Positions 18,248 to 27,352 are shown, numbered from the stretch's first letter. The stretch is 64,000 bases of DNA from Marinomonas fungiae (GCF_001418205.1 NZ_LIQF01000007.1:94826-158825); one strand, 5' to 3'. A program made the numbers and translations. Notes: generated by a model not told the origin, from the sequence alone.

Positions 18248-18853
18248 CTAACTCAGCATCAACGCACTTAATGTCAGCATAAATACGGCAATACTGGCGT
18301 CTAAAATACGCCAAGCCAGCGGGCTATTGAATACGGGGCGCAATAAACGTGCTCCGTAGCCAAGCGCGATAAACCAGACTAAGCTGGCGCAACAGGCGCC
18401 GATGGCGAAGGCGATCTGACCAAAACCTGGGTAGTTCGCAGAAAGGCTCCCCAACAGCACCATGGTGTCGAGATACACATGCGGGTTCAAGAAAGTAAAC
18501 GCTAAGCAAGTCAGCACCACGGTCTTCAGTGACGCAGAAGAAGTTTGTTGTGCCGCGTGTAAGGCGCCTGAGCCAGACCAAGCACGTTGTGCTGCTTGCA
18601 AGCCATAAAATGCCAGAAACGCCGCGCCACCCCATCGTAAATACTGAACCAATGACGGCCACGCCTCGACTAGAATACCAATACCGGCCACCCCGCAAGA
18701 GATCAGCAAGATATCGCTCAGCGATGTGATCGCAACCACGGCACCGATATGGTGGCGCATCAGGCCTTGTCTAAGCACAAAGGCATTTTGTGAACCGATA
18801 GCAATGATCAATCCTGCACCCGTGGTAAAGCCGGATAATAAGGCCGTCAACAT
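18248..18853 (-). CDS. argO: LysE/ArgO family basic amino-acid exporter
   Basis: A 201-residue exporter with six hydrophobic helices and the LysE/ArgO signature GLIIAIGSQNAFVLRQGLMR near the N-terminus and FTFLNPHVYLDTMVLLGS in the middle, both characteristic of the arginine/lysine branch rather than RhtB. The in-frame upstream ATG at 18901 would add a poorly matching leader, so the ATG at 18853 (MLTALLSGF) is used. It is divergent from an ArgP-type LysR regulator, the arrangement seen for lysE-lysG and matching the known ArgP control of argO. Role: export of excess arginine, lysine or toxic analogues. Confidence 0.9.
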   Translation of the reverse strand: MLTALLSGFTTGAGLIIAIGSQNAFVLRQGLMRHHIGAVVAITSLSDILLISCGVAGIGILVEAWPSLVQYLRWGGAAFLAFYGLQAAQRAWSGSGALHAAQQTSSASLKTVVLTCLAFTFLNPHVYLDTMVLLGSLSANYPGFGQIAFAIGACCASLVWFIALGYGARLLRPVFNSPLAWRILDASIAVFMLTLSALMLS

Positions 18854-18962
18854 AGTACTGTTCCTGTAATTGAATAAAACAGCGCTATACTGCGTTGTCA
18901 TATCTCCTTAGTAAATTTAATAATTATAGAGATGGTTAAGAAATTCTAATCTGGAGGGCTTG

Positions 18963-19862
18963 ATGAGTCTCGTTCACCCGCAACTAGCCGCGTTTGCTGC
19001 CGTCATTGAAGAAGCCAGTTTTGATGGCGCCGCTCAACGTTTATGCGTCACGCCGTCTGCGATATCGCAACGAGTTAAGGCTCTTGAGGATCGCTTAGGG
19101 CAAGTATTGATTGTGCGTCAGCCACCGTGCCGACCAACTGAAGCTGGGCAAACTCTGCTGCGCAAAGTGCTGCCGATGTTAGCGTTGGAAGCAGAAGCAT
19201 TTGCCGATTTTCAACTCGATCAACCCGCGGACATGGCTCCCCGTCGTTTAAAAATAGCCGTTAACGATGACTCATTGGAGACTTGGTTATTGCCAGCACT
19301 GGCCGAACTGAGTCAAGACTTTGGTTACCTGTTCGATGTGGTGGTGGACGATCAAGACCATTCTTTAAGCTTGCTACGTGATGGCAGTGTTATTGGGGCC
19401 GTGACCTCGGAAGCGAAAGCCATTCAGGGCTGTGATATTCACCCACTTGGCACCATGCGCTACCACGCTATTGCTTCCCCCGAATTTAAAGCGCGTTATT
19501 TTGCTCATGGCTTGAATGTCGAAGCCCTAGGTGTGGCTCCCATGCTGGTATTTAATCGCAAGGACGAGTTACAAAATCGCTTTATTCGACGCGTTACCAC
19601 GCAGATCCTGCAGCCGCCAACCCATTATATTCCGACTTCCAAAGGCTTTGTCGAAGCGGCAGCTCTGCATCTTGGGTGGTGCATGGTGCCGGAATGTATG
19701 ATTCAAGCAGACTTACGCCTGCAACGGGTAGTGTTACTGGATCCCAGTATCACTGTGGATGTGCCGCTGTATTGGCAGCATGCCTCGCTGCGTTCAACAA
19801 CCTTAGCTAATTTAACCCGTGTGTTTCGTCAGCAAGCACAGCGCATGTTGAATTCGAACTAG
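18963..19862 (+). CDS. argP: LysR family regulator ArgP (LysG/IciA type)
   Basis: A 299-residue LysR-type regulator with an N-terminal winged HTH (LAAFAAVIEEASFDGAAQRL, VTPSAISQRVKALEDRLGQ) and the ArgP-specific continuation VLIVRQPPCRPTEAGQTLL. The effector domain includes AVNDDSLETWLLPAL and ends QAQRMLN. In enterobacteria ArgP activates argO in response to arginine and lysine. The start is ATG 18963, with GGAGG at 18953-18957; the TTG at 18960 is too close to that site. The 109-base divergent region with argO is AT-rich and should hold both promoters. Confidence 0.92.
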   Translation: MSLVHPQLAAFAAVIEEASFDGAAQRLCVTPSAISQRVKALEDRLGQVLIVRQPPCRPTEAGQTLLRKVLPMLALEAEAFADFQLDQPADMAPRRLKIAVNDDSLETWLLPALAELSQDFGYLFDVVVDDQDHSLSLLRDGSVIGAVTSEAKAIQGCDIHPLGTMRYHAIASPEFKARYFAHGLNVEALGVAPMLVFNRKDELQNRFIRRVTTQILQPPTHYIPTSKGFVEAAALHLGWCMVPECMIQADLRLQRVVLLDPSITVDVPLYWQHASLRSTTLANLTRVFRQQAQRMLNSN

Positions 19863-19874
19863 GTATGACTTTAC

Positions 19875-19920
19875 TTTGATAATCAAATAATCTATTTTTT
19901 ATAATAATTTGAAATTCAAA
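19875..19920. promoter_or_regulatory. Paired MarR-type operators TTTGA-N3-TCAAA
   Basis: Two 13-bp palindromes, TTTGATAATCAAA (19875-19887) and TTTGAAATTCAAA (19908-19920), have centres 33 bp apart (about three helical turns) and together form a larger inverted repeat beginning and ending TACTTTGA / TCAAAGTA. They lie just before the CDF-marR operon, the second ending 13 bases before its ATG. Autoregulation by the MarR product is inferred. Confidence 0.65.
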
Positions 19921-19933
19921 GTAGTTGGTGCTT

Positions 19934-20914
19934 ATGTCTATTCCTGATTGCAATAAAATCGACCAGTTTTCTTACTTCGATTCCGATAATGAAAAACGTA
20001 CCCTGTATGTATTGCTGCTGACTTTTGTCACCATGGTGCTTGAAATTGGCGCTGGGACTCTATTTGGCTCTATGGCGCTACTTGCCGACGGTTGGCATAT
20101 GGGCACCCATGCAGCCGCTTTCTGCATCACCTTGTTTGTCTATCGCTACGCTCGTAAGCATAAGCACAGTGGTCAGTTTTCCTATGGGACCGGTAAAGTC
20201 GGAGTATTGGGTGGCTATACCAGTGCTATCTTATTAGGTCTTGTTGCTTTAGGGATGTTGTATGAGTCGTTTCATCGGCTAGTGAGTCCTGTGGCGATTG
20301 AGTTTAACGCTGCTATTAGTGTGGCCGTGATTGGTCTAGTGGTGAATTTGCTAAGTATGCTGCTGCTTGGGCATCCTGGGCACGATCACGATCACGATCA
20401 CGATCACGATCACGATCACGATCACGATCACGATCACGATCACGATCACGATCACGATCACGATCACGATCACGCTCATAGCCATAGCCACCAACACAGT
20501 GATCACAACCTCAGTGCGGCTTACTTGCATGTGCTGACCGATGCACTAACGTCGGTGTTGGCAATCGTTGCTTTGCTGGTGGGTAAATTTGTTGGCTGGG
20601 TATGGCTAGACCCACTTATGGGGATCGTGGGCAGTTTGATTATTGCGAAATGGGCATGGGGGCTCATGCAGAAAACGTCGCCGATCTTGCTGGATAAAGC
20701 GATCGATAAAGCCTACAAACAGAAAATAGCGTTAAGACTCGAAAGCGCTAATGTGTCCCTGCAAGATCTGCATATCTGGAAGGTGAGCGCCGATCACTTC
20801 TGTGCCACCTTGACCTTAAAAGACGAGCAAATGCGCGAACCAGCTTTCTTTAAGCAACTCTTGGTGGAGTTTGATAAAATCGATCACATCGTTATTGAAG
20901 TGAATCCAGTATAG
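19934..20914 (+). CDS. Cation diffusion facilitator (CDF) metal exporter, DmeF/CzcD-like
   Basis: A 326-residue CDF transporter that exchanges cytosolic divalent metal for protons. TM segments flank the metal site (LLADGWHMGTHAAAF with the HxxxD-type residues in TM2, and HVLTDALTSVLAIVALL in TM5). Between TM4 and TM5 is a long histidine loop, residues about 150-193, made of 15 His-Asp pairs followed by HAHSHSHQHSDHN. A C-terminal cytoplasmic domain ends the protein (LQDLHIWKVSADHFCATL). The RYARKHKHSGQFSYGTGK loop matches the DmeF group (Co/Ni/Zn). ATG 19934 is preferred to TTG 19925. Forms an operon with marR, 9 bases apart. Confidence 0.93.
   Translation: MSIPDCNKIDQFSYFDSDNEKRTLYVLLLTFVTMVLEIGAGTLFGSMALLADGWHMGTHAAAFCITLFVYRYARKHKHSGQFSYGTGKVGVLGGYTSAILLGLVALGMLYESFHRLVSPVAIEFNAAISVAVIGLVVNLLSMLLLGHPGHDHDHDHDHDHDHDHDHDHDHDHDHDHDHDHAHSHSHQHSDHNLSAAYLHVLTDALTSVLAIVALLVGKFVGWVWLDPLMGIVGSLIIAKWAWGLMQKTSPILLDKAIDKAYKQKIALRLESANVSLQDLHIWKVSADHFCATLTLKDEQMREPAFFKQLLVEFDKIDHIVIEVNPV
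20381..20470 (+). repeat. CACGAT hexanucleotide microsatellite, 15 perfect units
   Basis: Fifteen uninterrupted copies of CACGAT (90 bp) inside the CDF gene encode (His-Asp)15. The unit is a multiple of three, so slippage would change loop length without breaking the frame. The next unit is the variant CACGCT. Confidence 0.98.
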
Positions 20915-20923
20915 GTCTGTCTT

Positions 20924-21340
20924 ATGTCTTCTCATACCGCACTGAACAAAGTACTCATCGAGTTCTACGACAAAATGGCATCGTGGGAAGCCTCTGTGGT
21001 GCGTGAGTCGGACTATTCCTTAGCTCAAGTCCATACGTTAGAAGCCTTGGGCAACTATGGGCCGATGAATATGAAATCCTTGGCAACTCAGCTTGGCATT
21101 ACAACGGGGACCTTAACGGTTCAAGTGGATAAACTGGTGAAGCTTGGGTTGGTGCAACGTTTTTACCGAGAAGACGACCGACGTTCTATTACCGTGGCGC
21201 TCACGGAGGAAGGACAAACCATTCATCAGCATCACAATGCCCTACACCTATCGTTAACCGAAGAACTCACCAAAGAGCTTAGCGAAGATGAACGCCAAGT
21301 GTTAGTAAGCCTGCTCGGTAAACTGAATCAAGAGTTCTAA
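20924..21340 (+). CDS. MarR family transcriptional regulator
   Basis: A 138-residue winged-helix dimeric regulator: YSLAQVHTLEALGNYGPMNM, the HTH MKSLATQLGITTGTLTVQVDK with wing LVQRFYREDDRRSITVALTEEG, and a helical C-terminus. It is the second gene of the CDF operon (9 bases after the exporter stop), strongly suggesting control of metal efflux. Obvious Zn-binding His/Cys clusters as in AdcR or ZitR are not conspicuous, apart from HQHHNALH at about 106-113, which could bind metal. Probable target: the paired palindromes at 19875-19920. Confidence 0.92.
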   Translation: MSSHTALNKVLIEFYDKMASWEASVVRESDYSLAQVHTLEALGNYGPMNMKSLATQLGITTGTLTVQVDKLVKLGLVQRFYREDDRRSITVALTEEGQTIHQHHNALHLSLTEELTKELSEDERQVLVSLLGKLNQEF

Positions 21341-21401
21341 GGGAAAGGTAGTAAAAACAATGCTTTATGCTAAAAAATTAAGCTTGGGTAGGGATTGGCT
21401 T

Positions 21402-21421
21402 GAGCGGCCTAAGAGCCGCTC
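21402..21421. terminator. Hairpin between convergent genes, weak terminator candidate
   Basis: GAGCGGC / GCCGCTC stem with a 6-base loop, inside a looser outer repeat of AAGCTT-containing flanks. There is no T-tract, so intrinsic termination is doubtful; it lies between marR and the convergent yehS-like gene. Confidence 0.4.
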
Positions 21422-21429
21422 GCCCATAC

Positions 21430-21912
21430 TTAAGCTTGAGTCGCTTTGCCTTTTGCCGAACGCATATGTAGCTGTAAGCCTAGCAAGAAGTAGCGCAGAA
21501 TCTGATCTTTACAAACGCGATATTGGCGGTTCTCAGGTTTACGGAAAAAAGCGCTCAGCTCATGTTTGCTTAGATTGAACTCGGCTAAGCGCATCATCTC
21601 TAGCATATCTTCTGCTTTAAAGTTCATCGCGATACGTAGCTTCTGCAGAATAATATTGTTGTTTAAGCGTGTCTCCGGTGCCGGTAGACCATCTTCTCGG
21701 GCGCCGCGTTTCATCACGATCAAGCCGTTTAAAAAAGACGCTAGCTCCACATCTTCGATAGGTTCAAAGCCTTCCATGTCCTCTTTTTTCAACCAAGCAG
21801 CCACTTGCTCTTCTGTTACGGTCGATTCGGCTAGAGCAAAAATCTCTACCATAGTGCTGTCTTTAAAATCGAAGGTGTAGCGCACACGGCGCAAAATGTC
21901 ATTGTTGATCAA
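21430..21912 (-). CDS. yehS: DUF1456 family protein (YehS)
   Basis: A 160-residue soluble protein built of two similar halves, each beginning with a variant of NNDILRRVRYTFDFKDSTMVEIF / NNIILQKLRIAMNFKAEDMLEMM (compared as two short segments) followed by an acidic helix and FLNGLIVMKRG or ILRYFLLGLQLHMR. This tandem is diagnostic of YehS/DUF1456. Function is unknown; it has been discussed as a nucleic-acid or regulatory protein, without firm proof. Monocistronic and convergent with marR. Confidence 0.93.
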   Translation of the reverse strand: MINNDILRRVRYTFDFKDSTMVEIFALAESTVTEEQVAAWLKKEDMEGFEPIEDVELASFLNGLIVMKRGAREDGLPAPETRLNNNIILQKLRIAMNFKAEDMLEMMRLAEFNLSKHELSAFFRKPENRQYRVCKDQILRYFLLGLQLHMRSAKGKATQA

Positions 21913-22145
21913 GGTTGGTTCCAGTCATAGAAAGCCCAGCGAAATCCGAGTGATTGCTGGTGATAGGGCATGGTAACAGAGAACGTCGCTAGGCTCTCGT
22001 ATCGCAGCAGAGATGACTCACTTTTTTGTGCACAGAATCTCTTGCGGGATTGTTGTAGTATGCGCCCACTCACTGGTTAGCTTTTGCAAAATGGCTATCT
22101 TCTAATATTTACCGCGATTTATACCGCGATAAGGGAGCTTGCCCT

Positions 22146-22868
22146 ATGGCAGACTTTAAAACTCATGTTAGCGTTGCCGCTGTACTCAGTACGATTCTGG
22201 CTGCAAGTGCCTTTGTGATGGGATTCGCGACCCTAAACGAGATGGTGTTATACGCGTTGGCTGGTACCTTGGGTGGCCTGCTACCTGACATTGACGCCGA
22301 TGAATCCATTGCTATTCAACTGGTGTTTCGGTTATTTGGGGCCTTAGCCGCTGGGCTGGTATTGGTCATCTGGATTGAGCGGCTGATTCATTGGCAATTA
22401 CTCGCGGCGGCGCTGGTCTGCTATCTGCTGGTGCGGTTTCCAATCCAGTGGTTGTTTGAGCAACTTACCGTGCATCGAGGCGTATTGCACAGTCTACTGG
22501 CGAACCTGCTCTTTACCGCCTGTGCCGTGCCACTGGCGTATCATGTGTTTTCCTTAGATGCGAAAACGGCTTGGGGAATAGGCGGCTTTGTTTTCTTCGG
22601 TGCCACCATTCATCTTGTGCTAGATGAGCTATATAGCATTGAGCTGTCTGGAATGCGCGTGAAACGCTCATTTGGCACGGCCCTTAAACTCACAGACTGG
22701 GGCGAACCCCTCGTTTCTTTATTGTTTATTTGCGGATGTGGGCTGGGGTATTGGTTGAGTCCCAGTGCAGCAGAGTGGTTGCCAGCGTTTACTTGGCTAC
22801 CTGAGCCCGAGCAACTCTCACAGCTATTAGTGCAAACATGGCAAGAATTGCACCGTTTCTGGAGCTAG
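22146..22868 (+). CDS. YdjM-like inner-membrane metal-dependent hydrolase (DUF457 family)
   Basis: A 240-residue membrane protein with about five to six hydrophobic helices. The family markers are the N-terminal FKTHVSVAA with a conserved His, TLGGLLPDIDADES, the VHRGVLHSLLANL motif and HLVLDELYSIE, together providing the His/Asp residues of the metal-dependent hydrolase family to which LexA-regulated YdjM belongs. Enzymatic activity has not been established for most members. No LexA box (CTGT-N8-ACAG) was noticed in the 230 bases before it. Start ATG 22146 follows AAGGGAG at suitable spacing. Confidence 0.8.
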   Translation: MADFKTHVSVAAVLSTILAASAFVMGFATLNEMVLYALAGTLGGLLPDIDADESIAIQLVFRLFGALAAGLVLVIWIERLIHWQLLAAALVCYLLVRFPIQWLFEQLTVHRGVLHSLLANLLFTACAVPLAYHVFSLDAKTAWGIGGFVFFGATIHLVLDELYSIELSGMRVKRSFGTALKLTDWGEPLVSLLFICGCGLGYWLSPSAAEWLPAFTWLPEPEQLSQLLVQTWQELHRFWS

Positions 22869-22894
22869 GGGAGTTATGACTCCCCCAATTTTTT
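22868..22894 (+). terminator. Rho-independent terminator
   Basis: A GGGGAGT / ACTCCCC stem with a 4-base TATG loop followed by CAATTTTTT, immediately at the stop of the YdjM-like gene. Confidence 0.85.
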
Positions 22895-22948
22895 CAATAA
22901 TGATTCGGCCATTTAGAAAAGACGCCAGGGCTGCGGTTATGGCATGGA

Positions 22949-24253
22949 TTAATCAGAAGATTTAACCAAATCCCCCACCACATGACTGACATGTTCGGCA
23001 CCTTTAAGGATTTCGTCGATGATACCTGAGGCTTCTCGAATATTTTCTGAGTTCATTTGAACCTGATTGGTCACTTTCAACATGCTGTCTTTGGCTTGCG
23101 AGACCAATTGAGTATTTTTGTTTACCATCTCATTGATTTCATCTGTCGATTTGCTGGTACGAGCCGCTAGAGTACGCACTTCATCGGCAACCACTGCAAA
23201 TCCGCGACCGTGTTCGCCCGCTCGGGCTGCTTCAATGGCGGCATTTAACGCCAGCAAGTTAGTTTGATCCGAGATGGCACCAATCGTATCGACGATCTTA
23301 GAAATCTCTAGTGACTGATGATTTAGATCCACAATCAATGCCGTGGAAATTTTCACATCTTCAACAATGCTTTCGGAGTTATGTGCCGTATCTTTGAGTA
23401 TGCTTGAACCGCGTTCTGATACCTGAGCCGTTTCAACCGATGTGCTGTGCGCAACTTCCGCCGCACGTTCAATAGATAGCTGCTTGTTGACCCGTTCGGT
23501 AATATCGGTCGCCACTTTTACAACTTTGGTGACCTTGTGCGCGTCATCCCAAACAGGGTTGTAGGTAGCCTCAATCCAAACAATCCCACCATCTTTACGT
23601 TGGCGCTTGAACAGTCCGGATTTGACTTCGCCTTGAGCCAATTCTTTCCAGAAATTAGGATTCTCTTCATAAAATTCATTAAAACAAAACTGCTTATGGT
23701 GTACGTTCGGAAGCTCTTTCTCACTGCTGTAACCAAGTGCGCGCGCAAAGTTTTTATTGGCCTGAATAACCGTACCATCGGGTTTGAATTCTATCACCGC
23801 ATTGGATTTGTTGATGGCATCTATTAACGCATTTTGAGCTACGCTTTTTTCATAGGCTTCGGTGATATCCGCCGCGATTTTAAAAACTTTAACGACTTTG
23901 TTGTTTGAGAATATGGGAAAGTAGGTCGCTTCGATCCACAGCGCGCTACCATCTTTACGGCGACGTAAAAATTTACCTGAATGGCTTTCTCCTCGTGCTA
24001 AGGCGGGCCAGAAAGTCGAATACTCTGAAGCGTTGGTTGCATCTGAGTTGCAGAGCATATGGTGGTGCTTGCCCTTAATTTCGCCTAAGGAATAGCCGAT
24101 AGCGGATAGAAATAGATCGTTTGCGTCTTCTATTTCGCCTTCAGGAGAGAAGGTGATGATAGGGCAAAACTTCTTCATTGATTCTATGATATCGCTACAG
24201 ATATCAGAGCGTTGTGTCTCAGCGTCTTCTTTCCTTGATGTTTTAAAAAACAT
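22949..24253 (-). CDS. Soluble PAS-PAS methyl-accepting protein (BdlA/Aer-like)
   Basis: A 434-residue cytoplasmic chemoreceptor without membrane segments: two PAS domains in tandem (about 15-130 and 135-255; each with a GKHHH or HHKQF stretch and a KDG-WIEATY-P segment, and ending in DIT) followed by a shortened MCP signalling domain with the tip [20 protein letters not shown] and [16 protein letters not shown]. This matches BdlA of Pseudomonas, which links chemotaxis-like signalling to biofilm dispersal, and soluble Aer-type redox sensors. The start at 24253 has AGGAG 7 bases upstream; an earlier ATG at 24289 lacks one. Sensed signal unknown, haem or FAD possible. Confidence 0.9.
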   Translation of the reverse strand: MFFKTSRKEDAETQRSDICSDIIESMKKFCPIITFSPEGEIEDANDLFLSAIGYSLGEIKGKHHHMLCNSDATNASEYSTFWPALARGESHSGKFLRRRKDGSALWIEATYFPIFSNNKVVKVFKIAADITEAYEKSVAQNALIDAINKSNAVIEFKPDGTVIQANKNFARALGYSSEKELPNVHHKQFCFNEFYEENPNFWKELAQGEVKSGLFKRQRKDGGIVWIEATYNPVWDDAHKVTKVVKVATDITERVNKQLSIERAAEVAHSTSVETAQVSERGSSILKDTAHNSESIVEDVKISTALIVDLNHQSLEISKIVDTIGAISDQTNLLALNAAIEAARAGEHGRGFAVVADEVRTLAARTSKSTDEINEMVNKNTQLVSQAKDSMLKVTNQVQMNSENIREASGIIDEILKGAEHVSHVVGDLVKSSD

Positions 24254-24661
24254 ACAAACACTCCTATCAAGAGATAAGCCGCTAAGCATCTGAAATCACA
24301 GCGTCTTATTGGGGTAAACAAAAGCCATGGGGTATAAAAAGTAATAGGGCATAAATCTAACATTATCTATAATAAATTCTTATAGATATCTGATTTCTTA
24401 TCATAGCTGATAGCGTATTCCTAGAATCGCTTTCTTAAAATAAACTTAATGTGTTGAATTGCAAAAGAATGTAAACCGTTCAATAGTTAGAACGACCAAA
24501 AAATATCGATGTTGCGCTTGTTGTCTGATCAACCTTTTCTGATAAATCATTGAGTGGCGGTCAGTGAGTAGCTTGCCCGAACATCACTTCAAGTGTTGAA
24601 GGGGGCGCTGTGTTGACGATGGGCTATAGTATTGGTCATATCCTTACGAGATTGGCTTGCA
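24254..24661. other. Gene-free AT-rich intergenic stretch
   Basis: Divergent promoter region between the PAS chemoreceptor and the di-haem peroxidase. It holds an 8+8 inverted repeat ATCTATAA-N7-TTATAGAT at 24365-24387 in AT-rich DNA. No convincing reading frame or RNA gene was seen. Confidence 0.6.
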
Positions 24662-25762
24662 ATGAATCCTAGAAAAGTAAATGTTTGCACGACATCTTGG
24701 CTGAAAGGAGGGCTGTTATGGGTTAGCTTGCTGGCGCCGATCTGCTCTGCATTTGATTGGTCATTGCCAGAATGGCTTCCTCCGCCTCCAGTGCCAAAGA
24801 ATAATCCTATGTCGAATGCCAAAGTGGCGTTAGGGCAACGGCTTTTCTTTGATGCAAACTTATCCGGGGTAGGTTATGTCTCTTGCTCTACTTGCCACCT
24901 GCCTAGTCATGGCTTCGCCGAGCAGCGTGTGGTTGCCGTAGGCATTAGTGGAGATTTCCATCGGCGTAATACTCAAGCGATTGTTAATAGTGCTTATATG
25001 ACGTCTCTAACGTGGTCTAACCCTGAGTTAACGTTGTTTGAAGAGCAAGCTAAAATTCCCTTATTCGGTCATGGGCCTGTTGAAATGGGCACACAACACC
25101 ACGAACAGAAAGTATTGCAATATTTTCAACTGCATCCGTTGTACCCCGCTATGTTTGATGCGGCATTCGGCCCGCAAGATGAGATTAGCTTTGACCATAT
25201 TCTTAAAGCGCTAGCTGCGTTCCAGCGCACATTGATCAGTTATAATTCACCCTTCGACCGCTTTCGCTATGAGCATCAGGAACACGCGCTCTCCGCACAA
25301 GCAAGACGAGGTATGACTCTCTTCTACAGTCAAGAAATTGGCTGTGGCAATTGTCATTCCGGTGTTCATTTTTCGGATGCGACAACTCAGGCTGGTTTTC
25401 ACAACACAGGGCTTTATAACATGGATGGCCATGGTGCCTATCCAGAGATCGACCAAGGTCTATATGAGATCACTCACAATCCTGCAGATCAAGGCAAGTT
25501 TCGCACGCCAACGCTTCGTAATATCGCCCTCAGCGCGCCGTATATGCACGATGGCTCTATCGCAACGCTGGCTGAGGTGATTGAGCATTATGCCGCTGGT
25601 GGACGTGCAGCGTTAACCGGAGCCCCATCGCCCCTAAGAGATGCCAGAGTACAAGCATTTGAACTGTCGACAAGTGATAAGCAGGCTTTAGTCACGTTTC
25701 TAGAAAGTCTGACGGACGAGACCTTTATCTCCTCGGGGCAGCATACCTCTCCTTTTCGATGA
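24662..25762 (+). CDS. Di-haem cytochrome c peroxidase (MauG/CcpA superfamily)
   Basis: A 366-residue exported protein with an N-terminal signal (hydrophobic 16-29, ending CSA) and two c-type haem attachment motifs, C75-S-T-C78-H79 and C228-G-N-C231-H232. Other family elements include ALGQRLFFDANLSG, DFHRRNTQAIVNSAY, KALAAFQRTLISYNSPFDR and FRTPTLRNIALSAPYMHDGS with the distal-haem Met. It reduces hydrogen peroxide or, like MauG, oxidises substrates in the periplasm. A proline-rich stretch (LPPPPVPK) follows the signal. ATG 24662 is preferred to TTG 24632 although no clear ribosome site is visible. Confidence 0.9.
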   Translation: MNPRKVNVCTTSWLKGGLLWVSLLAPICSAFDWSLPEWLPPPPVPKNNPMSNAKVALGQRLFFDANLSGVGYVSCSTCHLPSHGFAEQRVVAVGISGDFHRRNTQAIVNSAYMTSLTWSNPELTLFEEQAKIPLFGHGPVEMGTQHHEQKVLQYFQLHPLYPAMFDAAFGPQDEISFDHILKALAAFQRTLISYNSPFDRFRYEHQEHALSAQARRGMTLFYSQEIGCGNCHSGVHFSDATTQAGFHNTGLYNMDGHGAYPEIDQGLYEITHNPADQGKFRTPTLRNIALSAPYMHDGSIATLAEVIEHYAAGGRAALTGAPSPLRDARVQAFELSTSDKQALVTFLESLTDETFISSGQHTSPFR

Positions 25763-25826
25763 AGTGATCGATAAAGTAGGTTGAGCAGTCAGCGCTTTTA
25801 AGCCCCAAATGGACTCAACCCGGAGC

Positions 25827-26606
25827 TCAATCCCCTGTATCTTTTCGCAAGCTATTTTGAAACTGTTTCGGTGTGGCGGCAGTAAAGTGTACAAAATGTT
25901 TGTGAAACTGGCTTTGGTCTTGATAGCCAACCAGTAGTGCAACGTCAACAAGCGCCGCGCCCTCGGCAATAAGCTTTTTCGCCCATTCAATACGTCGATT
26001 ATGGCGTAAGGCGAGTGGCGACAGGCCTGTTTGTCGTTTTACGGCTCTGATAAAACCTTCCCGGCTCATTCCTTGCTCAGTAGCCAGCTCCTGAATGCTC
26101 AATTCGCTCTGGGTAATGCTCTCTAAGTTAAGTGACCCTATGGGCTCAAGATAGCCGACTTCCTTAATGAGAGAGATAAGTGTTGTGAGCGAGGTATCCT
26201 CGGTCACCGTAAAGTGGGATAACCATTTCGTTATCGCTGCAAAGTATACCGAATCTCGTATCACATATTGTTTGGTCGCGAATGCAGCGGTTTCAGGAGA
26301 GCCTCCGAGTACTTCTAGGCACCAGCTCTTGTCGATATATAGCATGTGGTAACTGCGGCTTCCGCCGTTGGGGTTGCAGGAGTGGGAGCAGTGATGTGGA
26401 ATCAAGACCATGTCACCAGCGTAAAGCGTTTGTTCCTCACCATTGACAGTGCTCTTGGTGGTGCCATCAAGAACCACCCCCAATGACACTGTGTCGTGCT
26501 GGTGGGTTTTATACGCCAGAGCGCTGTTAAAGGTTGAGCGTAACGTTAGGAACGGCCATAGGGGGTTACTAACAAATTGTTGCTCTTGTTGTGAAGGAAC
26601 CGTCAT
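25827..26606 (-). CDS. AraC family transcriptional regulator with cupin sensor
   Basis: A 259-residue AraC-type protein: N-terminal cupin (SLGVVLDGTTKSTVNG, AGDMVLIPHHCSHSCNP) and two C-terminal HTH units (LATEQGMSREGFIRAVKRQ, LVDVALLVGYQDQSQFHKHF, FTAATPKQFQNS). It is divergent from the LysE-family exporter at 26726, a very common pairing in which the AraC protein senses an amino acid and activates its export. The effector is not known. Same overall architecture as the regulator at 3299 but clearly a different paralogue. Confidence 0.92.
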   Translation of the reverse strand: MTVPSQQEQQFVSNPLWPFLTLRSTFNSALAYKTHQHDTVSLGVVLDGTTKSTVNGEEQTLYAGDMVLIPHHCSHSCNPNGGSRSYHMLYIDKSWCLEVLGGSPETAAFATKQYVIRDSVYFAAITKWLSHFTVTEDTSLTTLISLIKEVGYLEPIGSLNLESITQSELSIQELATEQGMSREGFIRAVKRQTGLSPLALRHNRRIEWAKKLIAEGAALVDVALLVGYQDQSQFHKHFVHFTAATPKQFQNSLRKDTGD

Positions 26607-26725
26607 ATCCAGATCTTCTTTGGGTAATACATCGACTTAGCTTAACTTTTATCAGGGTCACTTTCTGACAATAATTTGCGCGTGCGACTTTTTATTATGC
26701 TGTCTCTAATATGGAGACAACAGAC

Positions 26726-27352
26726 ATGATTGAACAGTTTATTGCGCCAACCTTCTTAGTTCTAGCACTTGCTCATTGGTTAGCATTACTAAGCCCAGGC
26801 CAAGACTTTGTGTTGTTAGTGACTCAGACGCTGCGTTTTGGTCATCAGCGCAGTCAGTATGCAGTGTTCGGCATCGCATTGGGTAATTTGCTTTATATTA
26901 TTTTAGTCATCGCAGTGGGAGCGAAACTGCGTGATTACCCTGTGGTGTTTAATATTATTCAATGGTTAGGGGTCGTTTACTTGGCTTGGATTGGCGCTAA
27001 CTTATTACGCGCACAACCAGCGAACATCCACTTTACTACAACAGATGTACCCCAAGAAAAACGCTCCAAGACGTTTCTCTTGGGGCTTGGATCCGCATTA
27101 CTGAACCCTAAAAATGCATTATTCTATTTGAGCCTGATGAGCTCAATATTGGGCGACAGTGCGACCGTTTTCCAGCAAGTGTTCGCTGGGCTATGGATGT
27201 TCTTAGTGGTGCTCATCTGGGATTGGCTGCTTGTTTTATGGGTTGCCCGGCCGATGTTTCGTCAGCGGGTGCAGCGTTATTTGCATTGGTTAGAACGAGT
27301 CTCAGGGGGGATCTTTATTAGTCTGGCTGCTGTCTTAGCGATATGGCGTTGA
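26726..27352 (+). CDS. LysE/RhtB family exporter
   Basis: A 208-residue protein with six predicted membrane helices, the signature LALLSPGQDFVLLVTQTLRFG and GSALLNPKNALFYLSLMSSI. Likely a proton-driven amino-acid exporter. The ATG at 26726 lies 8 bases after GGAGA, better than the ATG at 26711 which overlaps that site. Divergently transcribed from the AraC/cupin regulator, which probably controls it. The next gene, metY, begins 100 bases downstream on the same strand, so export of a sulfur amino acid or homoserine derivative is conceivable, but nothing in the sequence proves it. Confidence 0.9.
   Translation: MIEQFIAPTFLVLALAHWLALLSPGQDFVLLVTQTLRFGHQRSQYAVFGIALGNLLYIILVIAVGAKLRDYPVVFNIIQWLGVVYLAWIGANLLRAQPANIHFTTTDVPQEKRSKTFLLGLGSALLNPKNALFYLSLMSSILGDSATVFQQVFAGLWMFLVVLIWDWLLVLWVARPMFRQRVQRYLHWLERVSGGIFISLAAVLAIWR

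Noticed and set aside
20381..20470. Tandem CACGAT tract considered as a CRISPR or satellite element
   Set aside because: It is in frame inside a CDF gene and codes His-Asp pairs; there are no spacers and no cas genes.
22020..22145. LexA box before the YdjM-like gene
   Set aside because: YdjM is LexA-controlled in E. coli, but no CTGT-N8-ACAG site was found in the upstream region.
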